NCBI GenBank assembly: GCA_947498455.1
Contig: CANMKK010000023.1
Location: 19,381-83,380 of the forward strand
Reading direction: 5' to 3'
Source of the DNA: an uncultured Aquimarina sp.
GTDB taxonomy: Bacteria > Bacteroidota > Bacteroidia > Flavobacteriales > Flavobacteriaceae
Length of the DNA stretch: 64,000 nt
Each line of letters begins with the position of its first letter. Position 1 is the first letter of the stretch. Below the pieces are notes generated by a model. The model was given only the letters and a program-made list of their open reading frames with translations. It had not been told where the DNA came from and ran no database searches. Positions 33,591 through 41,579 of the stretch are shown piece after piece. The translations under genes and the position numbers were made by a program.

Positions 33591-34082
33591 TTATATCTTC
33601 TTAAAAGAAATGGAGTCTTTGATTTTAAGATTCCAAGCATCGGTTAAACCGGCATTTACTTCTAACACATATTTAGCAGGTTTTCCAGAAGGCAATGATG
33701 TTTCATCAAGTGGTTTTGTATTTTTCTGAAAACTAACAATTCTATATTGATCGTCTATATAAATAATATCTAAAGGAATCAATGTATTTTTCATGTAGAA
33801 ATACTGGGGTTTCATTTCATTTTGAACAAATAACATTCCCTGATTTTCTTGCATCGATTTACGGTACATTAACCCCGTTTCTCTTTCATAATCATTATCT
33901 GCGATTTCGATATCAATTTGAGTTGTAGGTACTAAAATTGAGTCTTTAGAAGTGTATAAGGTAAGTTCCCCTTCTTTGGTGAACTTAATATCTTCAGTAA
34001 TTATATTCTTGTTTTCTGAGTTGTTTTTGCAACTTATTATTGAAGCAAAACAGATGGTTATTATGAGGTGTTTAATTGACAT
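33591..34082 (-). CDS. DUF192 family lipoprotein
   Basis: A 163-residue protein started at ATG 34082 (MSIKHLIITICFASIISC), which gives a proper lipobox ending at Cys18; a longer frame adds 13 non-conserved residues. The DUF192 domain covers most of the mature part: ETGLMYRKSMQENQGMLFV, MKNTLIPLDIIYID and LPSGKPAKYVLEVNAG. The family consists of small surface or periplasmic beta-barrel proteins of unknown function, sometimes linked to carbohydrate binding. It stands alone. Confidence 0.88.
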   Translation of the reverse strand: MSIKHLIITICFASIISCKNNSENKNIITEDIKFTKEGELTLYTSKDSILVPTTQIDIEIADNDYERETGLMYRKSMQENQGMLFVQNEMKPQYFYMKNTLIPLDIIYIDDQYRIVSFQKNTKPLDETSLPSGKPAKYVLEVNAGLTDAWNLKIKDSISFKKI

Positions 34083-34133
34083 TATTTTTTTAGTAAAGAT
34101 ATTTTGAAAAAGATAGAACAAAAACTTTTTACT

Positions 34134-34176
34134 ATAAAAAATAAGCAGGGAAGAGCTTGTCCCTTCCCCGCTTATT
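34134..34176 (-). terminator. Terminator after the S74/T9SS protein gene (minus strand)
   Basis: On minus, AATAAGCGGGGAAG (34176-34163) pairs with TTCCCTGCTTATT (34152-34140, G-T wobble), followed by TTTTT. Confidence 0.8.
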
Positions 34177-34197
34177 GGTACAATTTAACCAGATCGT

Positions 34198-35097
34198 TTA
34201 TTTAAGAATAATTTTTTGAGTATCTATTTTTTTCTCATTTATGAATAAAGAGTAGAAATAAATACCAGGCTTTAATTTTTGGTTATTAATATTTAAAGTA
34301 ACTGTTCCTTTTTTAGTAATAGGGTGAGTACTTATAGCTTGTAGGTTATTATCGAATACAATAATTTTTGCATTATTGGCATCATTTTCTATGTACAATT
34401 CTATTGTAGAATTCCCAAATGTGGGATTCGGATAATTTCGAATTAATTTTGAAGACGAATTAGTTTTTGTAGCATTGGTAGTGTTATCAATTTTTTGCTC
34501 CAGTGCTGTTATTTTATTAGTCAAGGTATTTATAAGTTCTTGTTGTTCTTTTATAGCCTCTACAAGAATAGGAGTCAGATGAGAATAGGAGATCGATTTC
34601 CCTTCTATTCCCTCAACACCTCTTACGAGTTCAGGAAATACTTTTTCCACTTCTTGTGCAATAAATCCTATCTCCTTCTTTTTAGACGTATCAGATTTCC
34701 AGTTATAACTTACCGCATTAAGTTTTGCTAATTTATTTACATATGAATCGTCAATATTTTTAATATTTTCTTTATCCTTTTTATCGGATCTTTCGTATAA
34801 AGTTTTAGCATATATATCAATAAAAGACGCTTTTGGCGTATTAAAAAATACAATATATCGTTCGGATTCTAATCTGGGATCTGCCGCTGTGGTATTTATA
34901 TCAAAGGCACGTCTTCTGTAGGGAGATGTGTTGCTATATCTAACTCTTAATGATCCTCCTTCGATATCAAGTTTTTTTTGTGGCGAAGTAGTCCCTATGC
35001 CTACTCTTCCATTAGAGTCGGTGTATAGCTGAGAGTGAATATCTGTTGTAAATAAGAATGCTAGTATGAGTACTAGTGTGAGAATTAAATTTTTCAT
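34198..35097 (-). CDS. Secreted protein with S74 intramolecular-chaperone domain and T9SS sorting tail
   Basis: A 299-residue protein with a signal peptide (near T-D-I-H-S-Q, 18-23). GRVGIGTTSPQKKLDIEGG is the entry motif of Bacteroidetes fibre-like proteins. Residues about 103-190 form a peptidase S74 chaperone domain: the Ser of RSDKKDKENIK is the expected self-cleaving serine, followed by LNAVSYNWK, KEIGFIAQEVEKVFPELV and the trimerising helix EAIKEQQELINTL. The C-terminal 80 residues are a type IX secretion sorting domain (RNYPNPTFGNSTIEL, GIYFYSL). It should be exported to the cell surface. Confidence 0.88.
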   Translation of the reverse strand: MKNLILTLVLILAFLFTTDIHSQLYTDSNGRVGIGTTSPQKKLDIEGGSLRVRYSNTSPYRRRAFDINTTAADPRLESERYIVFFNTPKASFIDIYAKTLYERSDKKDKENIKNIDDSYVNKLAKLNAVSYNWKSDTSKKKEIGFIAQEVEKVFPELVRGVEGIEGKSISYSHLTPILVEAIKEQQELINTLTNKITALEQKIDNTTNATKTNSSSKLIRNYPNPTFGNSTIELYIENDANNAKIIVFDNNLQAISTHPITKKGTVTLNINNQKLKPGIYFYSLFINEKKIDTQKIILK

Positions 35098-35309
35098 AAT
35101 CTTTTGGTTTTAAGAGTTATTTTTTGGTTAAGGTTAAATGTGTACCGATTCCTTAATTGTTTTTAATGGAATCCTTAGAGATATAAAAATACTGTAATCT
35201 AAGGGAATTATCCCCATTTTATTGTGAAATAATTTTGTTAAGAAAACAAGTTTTAAAAAGAGGTTTTTAATCTGTTTTGAGAAGGTTTTATCTTTTTTTT
35301 TTTAGAACA

Positions 35310-35346
35310 AAAAGTCGCACTTCATAAATTCGAAGTACGACTTTTA
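35310..35346 (-). terminator. Terminator downstream of the creD cluster
   Basis: AAAAGTCG (35310-35317) pairs with CGACTTTT (35338-35345), extended by ACTTC/GAAGT with one mismatch. On minus it is followed by T-rich DNA. It lies about 215 nt after the creD stop. Confidence 0.7.
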
Positions 35347-35431
35347 TCAACTAACTAACCAAAACTAATTTGTTTATCATTTTATAAGATGAATGATAAT
35401 TGTTTCTTGATGTAAAATTATAAGTGATTGG

Positions 35432-35535
35432 TTTTATTGGCACCGCCAAAGGGTTTAATACCCTTGGGCTTGCCTCGAAATTGAAAATATGTTTTCAATG
35501 AATGCCTGGTGGGTTTATCCTTAGGTAGTTTACTA
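35432..35535 (-). repeat. Dispersed repeat family B
   Basis: Shows GGCACCGCCAAAGGG, CTTGCCTCGAAATTGAAAAT and TTAGGTAGTTTACTA. It contains a perfect ATTGAAAA-tatg-TTTTCAAT hairpin and a CCAAAGGG/CCCTTGG stem. It is 26 nt from the stop of minus-strand creD and very like the copy on the other side of creD. Confidence 0.8.
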
Positions 35536-35560
35536 TTTCTCGTAAGGATTGTAAGCTTCT

Positions 35561-36916
35561 CTAATACCCACTCCAATCAATCTTTCTGGACACCATCATG
35601 ATAGTTGCCAGAATAAGGAATAAACCAATACTTCCTACTAATAAGGCATAATTTTCTAGTTGAATGATAACAAAAATAAAAGTGTATAGAGCTGTCAGAG
35701 AAGCTCCGATTAATCCCATGAATTTAAAACTTTTGAGAATTGTTTTAGAATATACGGATATTAGTAGTATAACTGCAATTCCGGCTACAGTATACGCATT
35801 CAGAAAACTAGAATGTTCGGAAATAGAAATTAATAAGGTGTAAAACATGGTCAATGCCAATCCAATCATTAAGTATTGGAATGGATGAATATTAATTTTA
35901 CTAACTGTCTGAATTAAAAAGAATACTAAAAAAGTCAGTGCAATCACCAGGTAACCATATTTAGTAGCACGTTCACTTTTTTGATATTCATCAACCGGAA
36001 TTAATAACTTGACTCCAAAAGCAGATGAATTGATATGAGGCAATTCTCCAAAGAACTCTTGTTCGAAGTCTCTGTTAATTTGTAATACTTTCCAATTTGC
36101 TTTAAAACCATTTTCTGTTATTTCTTTGGTTTTAGTATCGGGTAAATAATTACCATTAAAACTAGGAGAAGCCCAGTTTGATGTCATAGACACATTCGTT
36201 TCTCTCCCTACAGGTATAAAACGAAGTTGTTTACTTCCGTTAACTTTTAGAACTATATCGAAATGGATCGGATTTTCTTTAGGTAAAGAAGTCTCTTTTA
36301 GAAATTTTGTTTCGAACCTATTCATGGTTGAGTTTTGAGTATAGCGAGACTGTAAAGGATAAGTGTCAGTATTAATTTTTAGTTCCAGATTGTTTTTAAT
36401 TCCTTTAGAATTTGTAGAGTTTACCAATATGGTTGCTTTATTCCATAAAACATCTTCTGGTTTAATATCCTGAATTTCGAAATTAGGAATAGTAAATGAC
36501 CCTTTGATTTTCATATCTGCGGTATAAACTACAGACTCATAAATGTTTCTTCCTAGAGTTTCGGATTCTATATTTGTGTTTATGTCAAGGGTATTGGGAA
36601 AGAAGAATGCGTTTTTAGTTGTGATAATATCTTCTTTGATATAAGTTTTTGTTTTTTCGTCCCAGGTTTTTTTGGGGTTATGAATTTGATAAGGTATTTT
36701 AAGAACAGGACCGTATAGTAATACTTCATTTCCCCATTTTTGATTAATCTCACTAACAACTTCCTCCTGTCTATAAGCACGTTCCTGAATTAGGTTTTTT
36801 ATATATGATAAAGGAATGAGTAGTACTAAAATCAATATACCTACCATAAGCATTCTTATGGTGATAGAGGTTTTAATCCATTGTCCGAACGATTTTTTTT
36901 GTTTTTGAGTTTCCAT
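35561..36916 (-). CDS. creD: CreD family inner membrane protein
   Basis: A 451-residue protein with an N-terminal membrane helix (about 16-36), a large periplasmic domain (about 40-310) beginning with QERAYRQEEVVSEINQKWGN and EVLLYGPVLKIPY, and five or six C-terminal helices (about 320-445). This is the CreD/Cet architecture. CreD is linked to envelope integrity and colicin E2 tolerance in E. coli; its molecular role is unknown. In Bacteroidetes it usually follows a small winged-helix regulator, as here (38497), with three more genes between. Confidence 0.88.
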   Translation of the reverse strand: METQKQKKSFGQWIKTSITIRMLMVGILILVLLIPLSYIKNLIQERAYRQEEVVSEINQKWGNEVLLYGPVLKIPYQIHNPKKTWDEKTKTYIKEDIITTKNAFFFPNTLDINTNIESETLGRNIYESVVYTADMKIKGSFTIPNFEIQDIKPEDVLWNKATILVNSTNSKGIKNNLELKINTDTYPLQSRYTQNSTMNRFETKFLKETSLPKENPIHFDIVLKVNGSKQLRFIPVGRETNVSMTSNWASPSFNGNYLPDTKTKEITENGFKANWKVLQINRDFEQEFFGELPHINSSAFGVKLLIPVDEYQKSERATKYGYLVIALTFLVFFLIQTVSKINIHPFQYLMIGLALTMFYTLLISISEHSSFLNAYTVAGIAVILLISVYSKTILKSFKFMGLIGASLTALYTFIFVIIQLENYALLVGSIGLFLILATIMMVSRKIDWSGY

Positions 36917-36933
36917 AGTTTTGTAATATTTAT

Positions 36934-37027
36934 AGTTTTATTGGCACCGCCAAAGGGTTTGCTTGCCTTGAAATTGAAAATATGTTTCCAACGAATGCCT
37001 CATGGGCTTGCCCAGAGGTAGTTTACT
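36934..37027 (-). repeat. Dispersed repeat family B within the creD operon
   Basis: The same TTGGCACCGCCAAAGGGTTT start and CTTGCCTTGAAATTGAAAAT core as the copy at 35432. It fills the gap between creD and the DUF1361 gene, and its last bases contain the stop codon of the DUF1361 gene (37023-37025). Confidence 0.8.
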
Positions 37028-37673
37028 TTTTTTCTTGATAGTAATGAATGAGGTGGTATGTGATGATCAGGAAACCACCAAAACCAATTGTAAATACCCA
37101 GGTATGTATATGTTGTATTGGAAATAGTATTCTTTTTGCGATGTCTCCTAAAATATCTAAAGGGTGTGTTAGGATATCCCAACTATTCCACCTTAATATC
37201 CTTCCGAGATAGATGCCAAACCCACATAAAAGAAGGACGCCGTATATTATGGAGTTGGTAAGTTTTGCAGAAAATGTTTTTCTTAATAATTCCTGCATAA
37301 TTCGCAAAGATGCAAAACCAATAATCAATCCATTAATAGCAAAAGAAAGTATCAGTAATACATCAAACCATATGGAGTTCAAGGTACTTAATTGTATATG
37401 TTGTAAATCAGTTAATATATATGGTGAATTGGGTAGGAATGCTAACCAAACAATAAAGCCTAGCCAAAAAATGATACGGTTATCTTGTATTTTTCGAAAA
37501 CGAAGAATAAGTGTGACGCCGTATGGTATACAAGCTAAAAATAAATTCCAGACCAAAAAGGTGAAAAAAATAGATTCTACACTAATGATACGAATGAGTA
37601 GTAGTAAAAGACTAAAAGCGGTTGCAATGGCAAATCCTTTTATGAAAACGAAATGTTTAGATAAGTTCTCCAT
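37023..37673 (-). CDS. DUF1361 family membrane protein
   Basis: A 216-residue protein with six or seven hydrophobic helices. The DUF1361 signature region is IIFWLGFIVWLAFLPNSPYI followed by LTDLQHI. Unknown function, inner membrane. Its start overlaps the stop of the 37673 gene upstream by one base, so the two are translationally coupled, and it lies in the regulator-to-creD operon. Confidence 0.85.
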   Translation of the reverse strand: MENLSKHFVFIKGFAIATAFSLLLLLIRIISVESIFFTFLVWNLFLACIPYGVTLILRFRKIQDNRIIFWLGFIVWLAFLPNSPYILTDLQHIQLSTLNSIWFDVLLILSFAINGLIIGFASLRIMQELLRKTFSAKLTNSIIYGVLLLCGFGIYLGRILRWNSWDILTHPLDILGDIAKRILFPIQHIHTWVFTIGFGGFLIITYHLIHYYQEKK

Positions 37674-37981
37674 TATAAGATGTTAAAGGGGTTATTAAAT
37701 ACAATGAATATATATCCAGTGGCAATCGGAATATTTGTTAAGAATATCAGTATTGTGGTTAGGTTTTCTTTATAATATTGGTAATTGATGATTGCGTTGG
37801 CAATAAGACCGATTAATGTAATTACATTTAAGGTGGTAGCAATTAATACATAGTAAAAGCCAATAAGGACTAATGGTTCCCAACCAGTTATAAGATGAGA
37901 TAGTAATAATAATGTGCCGATTAGAAAACTAATAGTTGCAATGATTAATGCATTTTTGTTTAAGGATTGAATAATTTTCAT
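37673..37981 (-). CDS. Small hypothetical membrane protein
   Basis: A 102-residue protein with three hydrophobic helices (about 11-29, 36-60, 75-97). No family recognised. It overlaps neighbouring genes on both sides by 1-4 bases, a compact operon arrangement that supports it being real. Confidence 0.65.
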   Translation of the reverse strand: MKIIQSLNKNALIIATISFLIGTLLLLSHLITGWEPLVLIGFYYVLIATTLNVITLIGLIANAIINYQYYKENLTTILIFLTNIPIATGYIFIVFNNPFNIL

Positions 37982-38442
37982 TGGTTTGATTGTATTAAAA
38001 ATGTGGTTCGTATAGTGTCTAATGATTGATTTAGTAACTTTTGGTAATCTAATTGGTGAAAAGCAAAAGCTTGTTTTCCTTTATTAAAAGCTTGTATAAA
38101 TAGCTTCAGTTTATCAGGGTATAGTAGAGTGCCTATAGTGATAACCATAAACATGTATAGACTTCTTTTCCCATTACCCATTAAATAGTATTGCATAGAT
38201 ATCTCAGCTGGAACGGTAATTCCTGTATTGGTTAAAACATGAAAAACATCGTGGTTTTCTAATTTGGGTTGGGGAGAAAAATTGTGTTGTAACAAAAAAC
38301 GTCCTAGATGAAACCCTAAACTATTTTTGGGATACTGCAGTAGTTGAGATGCAGTAGTATTCCAAGGCTTATTTTTTTTAAACCATTTCTGATATGGAAT
38401 TTTACTCCATTCATATACTATTTCTAATAGAATCTCTCTCAT
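37978..38442 (-). CDS. COQ4-like family protein
   Basis: A 154-residue soluble protein. Residues about 60-95 (ENHDVFHVLTNTGITVPAEI then SMQYYLMGNGKRS) carry the HDxxH zinc-binding pattern and following helix of the COQ4 family, which in eukaryotes and proteobacteria organises or decarboxylates ubiquinone precursors. Flavobacteria normally use menaquinone, so the role here must differ or is unknown. The first gene after the winged-helix regulator; a palindromic operator sits 16 nt upstream of its ATG. Confidence 0.65.
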   Translation of the reverse strand: MREILLEIVYEWSKIPYQKWFKKNKPWNTTASQLLQYPKNSLGFHLGRFLLQHNFSPQPKLENHDVFHVLTNTGITVPAEISMQYYLMGNGKRSLYMFMVITIGTLLYPDKLKLFIQAFNKGKQAFAFHQLDYQKLLNQSLDTIRTTFLIQSNQ

Positions 38443-38457
38443 TTGTTATTTATAAAG

Positions 38458-38476
38458 TACTTTGAATTTCAAAGTA
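38458..38476. promoter_or_regulatory. Palindromic operator upstream of the COQ4-like/creD genes
   Basis: TACTTTG (38458-38464), AATTT, CAAAGTA (38470-38476): a perfect 7-5-7 inverted repeat. The same site, with spacer AAAAA, occurs at 39629-39647. The winged-helix regulator gene lies between the two, so it is the likely binder. Confidence 0.7.
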
Positions 38477-38496
38477 AATGAATAAAAAAATATATT

Positions 38497-38790
38497 TTAC
38501 TGTTTTAATAATTTTTCGATAGCATCCACATGTTTTTTAAAAGCGATGCGTCCTTCGTTTGTAACACTATATTTAGTATTTGGTTTACGGCCTATAAAAG
38601 ATTTTTCTACTTTTATGTACTCCGAATTTTCTAAGGCTTTGGTGTGACTTGCTAGATTTCCATCAGTAGCACCTAAGAGCTCTTTTAGTGTTTTGAAATC
38701 CGCATATTCATTTACCATCAGTATGGACATAATGCCTAACCGAATTCTATGATCAAAAGCCTTATTTATATTGCCTATTATATTTTTCAT
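38497..38790 (-). CDS. Winged-helix transcriptional regulator
   Basis: A 97-residue protein. HRIRLGIMSILMVNEYADFK, TLKELLGATDGNLASHTKAL and KSFIGRKPNTKYSVTNEGR form a winged helix of the ArsR/MarR-like group often found with CreD in Bacteroidetes. No sensor domain. It likely acts as a dimer on the TACTTTG-N5-CAAAGTA sites flanking it. The start is the first ATG. It is 54 nt upstream of the COQ4-like gene, with the operator in that gap. Confidence 0.88.
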   Translation of the reverse strand: MKNIIGNINKAFDHRIRLGIMSILMVNEYADFKTLKELLGATDGNLASHTKALENSEYIKVEKSFIGRKPNTKYSVTNEGRIAFKKHVDAIEKLLKQ

Positions 38791-38843
38791 AGCTTCCTGA
38801 ACTATTTTACAGGATTTTATTTACTCACAGAGTGAGATTTAAT

Positions 38844-38950
38844 ATTTCAATCCACATTGTGGAGTTTAATTTTCCGAGACTTGCCTCGAAATTCTAAAAG
38901 TTTGTGTCCGCTGAAAGCTTCGTGGGTTAGCCTCCAGGTAGTTGACTATT
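38844..38950 (-). repeat. Dispersed repeat family B
   Basis: TTTCAATCCACATTGTGGAG at one end, core CTTGCCTCGAAATTCTAAAA, and GGTAGTTGACTATT at the other. It lies 63 nt after the stop of the minus-strand gene ending at 39014. Confidence 0.78.
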
Positions 38951-39013
38951 GTGTTGATCTTGAGATCAAAACCAAGTATCAAACGACCTGCATCAGAGGA
39001 TAATCTTAATAGT

Positions 39014-39619
39014 TTACTTGTCGTGTTTAAAATAAATTAAACTACCGTATATGATATGCATCAACCCAAAGCCCACAACCCAAAACCAAAAACCATAGGT
39101 TGGCATTGTAGAGCAGATCAAACCTAATATAATTTCTACATATCCTAGATATTTTACATTACCAATCGTATATTTTGAAGCGTTAACGAGAGCCAAACCA
39201 TAAAATATGAGCATTAAGGAACCTGTAAGACCATAATGATTATGATATATTTTAATGGCTATAAATATTCCTCCAGTTACTAGGGGAACTAAAAATGCTG
39301 TTAACAATCTTTTAGAAGTACTATTCCATAAAGATTCATTATTGGATCTTGCTTTCTTCATACTTAGTGTGATGCCCGTTATTGCACTAAGGATTGCTAC
39401 AATTGCCAAATCTATAAGTATATAATTAAATGTTTTTCCATCTAATATGAGATAATCCCTACCACTTATGCTTACCAGGTAATATGCAACAATGGCTCCT
39501 AAGATTGCATAGATGCCGGCTAGTATTCCTGATAAACCACTAAGTGAGAAAAAACGAGATGATTTATTCATCATGTCTTTTATCTCTATAATGTCTTTTA
39601 AATAATCTTCTGTGCTCAT
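39014..39619 (-). CDS. Hypothetical membrane protein with six helices
   Basis: A 201-residue protein started at ATG 39619 (MSTEDYLKDIIEIKDMM); a frame extending to 39643 would run into the operator and is not used. The N-terminal 25 residues are charged and helical, followed by about six hydrophobic helices (from SLSGLSGILAGIYAILGAIV to the C-terminus). No family recognised. The operator 10 nt before its ATG is identical in form to the one before the COQ4-like gene, so it should be controlled by the same regulator. Confidence 0.7.
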   Translation of the reverse strand: MSTEDYLKDIIEIKDMMNKSSRFFSLSGLSGILAGIYAILGAIVAYYLVSISGRDYLILDGKTFNYILIDLAIVAILSAITGITLSMKKARSNNESLWNSTSKRLLTAFLVPLVTGGIFIAIKIYHNHYGLTGSLMLIFYGLALVNASKYTIGNVKYLGYVEIILGLICSTMPTYGFWFWVVGFGLMHIIYGSLIYFKHDK

Positions 39620-39628
39620 TTTAAAAAG

Positions 39629-39647
39629 TACTTTGAAAAACAAAGTA
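39629..39647. promoter_or_regulatory. Second palindromic operator
   Basis: TACTTTG (39629-39635), AAAAA, CAAAGTA (39641-39647). Perfect arms identical to those at 38458-38476. It lies 10 nt before the ATG of the six-helix membrane protein gene, a position suited to repression. Confidence 0.7.
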
Positions 39648-39881
39648 AAATCAAAAAAGTGAATCTAACAAATTTAATTTTCATTTTTTTTCTTTCAGTC
39701 ACTTTAGAAGTGTCTAATTAGAAACCAGTAATAGTATTATTATCTAAGATTTTAGCAAACAAATTTGAAGGAGATTAAGTGTCTTATTTCCAGTTAATAC
39801 CCTATAATTGTTAACTTCTTGGGGTATCTGGATCTAAGTATTGATTTCGATCAACCACTTATAAAATCCTTTAGAGTTGTA

Positions 39882-40700
39882 CTATAAGTTAACAACAGTT
39901 TGTCGTATCTGTACTAGATTGCTTAGCAATTTTTCTAAATATTGAATATCTAACATATTTGCACCATCGCTTTTTGCATTAGCAGGGTCAAAATGGGTTT
40001 CCATAAATAAACCGTCTACTCCTGTAGCAATTCCGGCCCGAGAAATTGTTTCTATCATATCTGGTCTACCCCCTGTAACACCGCTTGATTGGTTAGGTTG
40101 TTGTAATGAATGTGTAACATCCAGAACGGTAGTTGCATATTCTTTCATTGTAGGAATTCCTCTAAAATCGACAATCATATCCTGATAACCAAACATTGTA
40201 CCTCGATCAGTAATCATAGCATTATTATTACCGCTATCTTTTACTTTTCTTACGGCATGCTGCATCGCCTCAGGGCTCATAAATTGTCCTTTTTTTAGAT
40301 TTACTGTTTTTCCTGTTTTAGCCGCTGCAACTACTAAATCAGTTTGTCTTACTAAAAAAGCCGGAATTTGCAAAATATCTACATACTCTGCAGCCAGAGA
40401 AGCATCATCATTTTCATGGATGTCAGTTACCGTGGGTACTTCAAAAGTTTCTCCGACTTTGCGAAGGATTTTTAAAGCTTTTTCATTTCCAATACCAGTA
40501 AAACTATCAATACGACTTCTGTTAGCTTTCTTAAAAGACCCCTTAAATACGTATGGTATTTTAAGTTTTGTTGTTATTTCTATAATTTGTTCCGCAATAC
40601 GTAGTGCCATTTCTTCACTTTCAATAGCACAAGGACCTGCAAGAAGGAAAAAATTGTTTGCTTCCAGGTTTTTTAAATTAGGGATATTCTTTAAATCCAT
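39882..40700 (-). CDS. kdsA: 3-deoxy-8-phosphooctulonate synthase (KDO8P synthase)
   Basis: A 272-residue TIM-barrel aldolase. Signature segments: LLAGPCAIESEEMALRIAEQ, VFKGSFKKANRSRIDSFTGI, FGYQDMIVDFRGI, VTHSLQQPNQSSGVTGGRPD. It joins phosphoenolpyruvate and arabinose 5-phosphate to make KDO8P for lipid A-core biosynthesis, confirming a Gram-negative envelope. The -7 box TACCTTTG (minus, 40727-40720) lies 19 nt before the ATG. It stands alone. Confidence 0.95.
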   Translation of the reverse strand: MDLKNIPNLKNLEANNFFLLAGPCAIESEEMALRIAEQIIEITTKLKIPYVFKGSFKKANRSRIDSFTGIGNEKALKILRKVGETFEVPTVTDIHENDDASLAAEYVDILQIPAFLVRQTDLVVAAAKTGKTVNLKKGQFMSPEAMQHAVRKVKDSGNNNAMITDRGTMFGYQDMIVDFRGIPTMKEYATTVLDVTHSLQQPNQSSGVTGGRPDMIETISRAGIATGVDGLFMETHFDPANAKSDGANMLDIQYLEKLLSNLVQIRQTVVNL

Positions 40701-40719
40701 ATATAGTAATTGAGAAACA

Positions 40720-40727
40720 CAAAGGTA
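40720..40727 (-). promoter_or_regulatory. -7 box of kdsA
   Basis: TACCTTTG on the minus strand, an exact TAnnTTTG match, 19 nt before the start codon. Confidence 0.5.
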
Positions 40728-40804
40728 GAATATTTAAATAAGTCGATATGATATTCTGAAAGTAAAATTTCTTACTTTTAGGTATAGTGCTAGGTAATGT
40801 TTTT

Positions 40805-40915
40805 GTTTTAACCTCTCGTATTAGGGGTTAATTCCCTGAATATTGTCTTGAAAAGAAAATGATGGTATCGGAAATATTCTTCGTGAGTTTGTCCTAAGGG
40901 TGTTGATTTTTTATA
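40805..40915. repeat. Dispersed repeat family B, degenerate copy
   Basis: GGGTTAATTCC, TTGAAAAGAAAA, CTTCGTGAGTTTGTCC and GTTGATT fall in the same order as in the copy at 38844. Similarity is modest. Unlike the other copies it does not follow a minus-strand stop codon. Confidence 0.4.
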
Positions 40916-40936
40916 ATCATCAAAAAACGAAAATTA

Positions 40937-41441
40937 ATGAATAAAGTTATCTTATAGTTTTACTTTTTTTACTACAATTACAGATTCTAGTCAAAATTCA
41001 ATTAAATCATCAGGTCAAGGCTAATTTATTGGTAACACCAATTTTTGGAGTATCAGATGCTAATAACAAACCAAGTCTCATTAGCTTATAGGCTAGTACA
41101 GGTTTTGCGTATTCTGATAGTTCCTATAGCAATGCATAATTTGACTTGTTTCTTACGATTAGTATTTTTTATAGATTCTACTATGACTTCGAAAGAAGAA
41201 AATAAAAATACAACAAACAGTCCTACAAATTATATATAGGTCTAAAATTTTCATTTACTATATGAAGATCCAGCTTATAGAAGATTTGGGTTATGCTACA
41301 ATAGGTTCTGTGTGGGGCTAACGAAATTATTGGTCTAGATTAAATTTAGATGTAGAATTGGGTTCAGGATACACATTTGGAGAAAATGATGGCTTCGTTA
41401 CTTCAATAATGGGATTTACCCTTGGATGGATTATTAAATGA
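40937..41441 (+). pseudogene. Decayed outer membrane beta-barrel protein gene
   Basis: No intact frame, but the conceptual translation reads as a small (about 170-residue) barrel protein. From 41021 it gives ANLLVTPIFGVSDANNKPSL, stop TAG (41089), STGFAYSDSSYSNA, stop TAA (41137), FYRFYYDFERRK, stop TAA (41203), then YKLYIGLKFSF. After a frameshift near 41263 it continues GYATIGSVWG, stop (TAA 41320), RNYWSRLNLDVELGSGYTFG and ends SIMGFTLGWIIK with TGA at 41439. Several stops and at least one frameshift mean it is dead. An N-terminal ATG at 40937 with a hydrophobic start is likely. Confidence 0.6.
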
Positions 41442-41550
41442 TGTATTATGTAAGTTGTTGATTCAGTGTGTTATATTGGTTTTCTAGGAATATTTTCTTA
41501 AACCTACATTATATTTTTTGTTAAGATATACAACCTGTCAAAATATAATG

Positions 41551-41558
41551 TACATTTG
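41551..41558 (+). promoter_or_regulatory. -7 box of typA
   Basis: TACATTTG, an exact TAnnTTTG match, ending 21 nt before the ATG. Confidence 0.55.
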
Positions 41559-41579
41559 CACCCTTAAAATCAGGCGTAT

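Noticed and set aside
41045..41239. 64-codon plus-strand ORF
   Set aside because: It lies in a different frame of the decayed outer membrane protein gene; the barrel-like reading in the other frame explains the region better.
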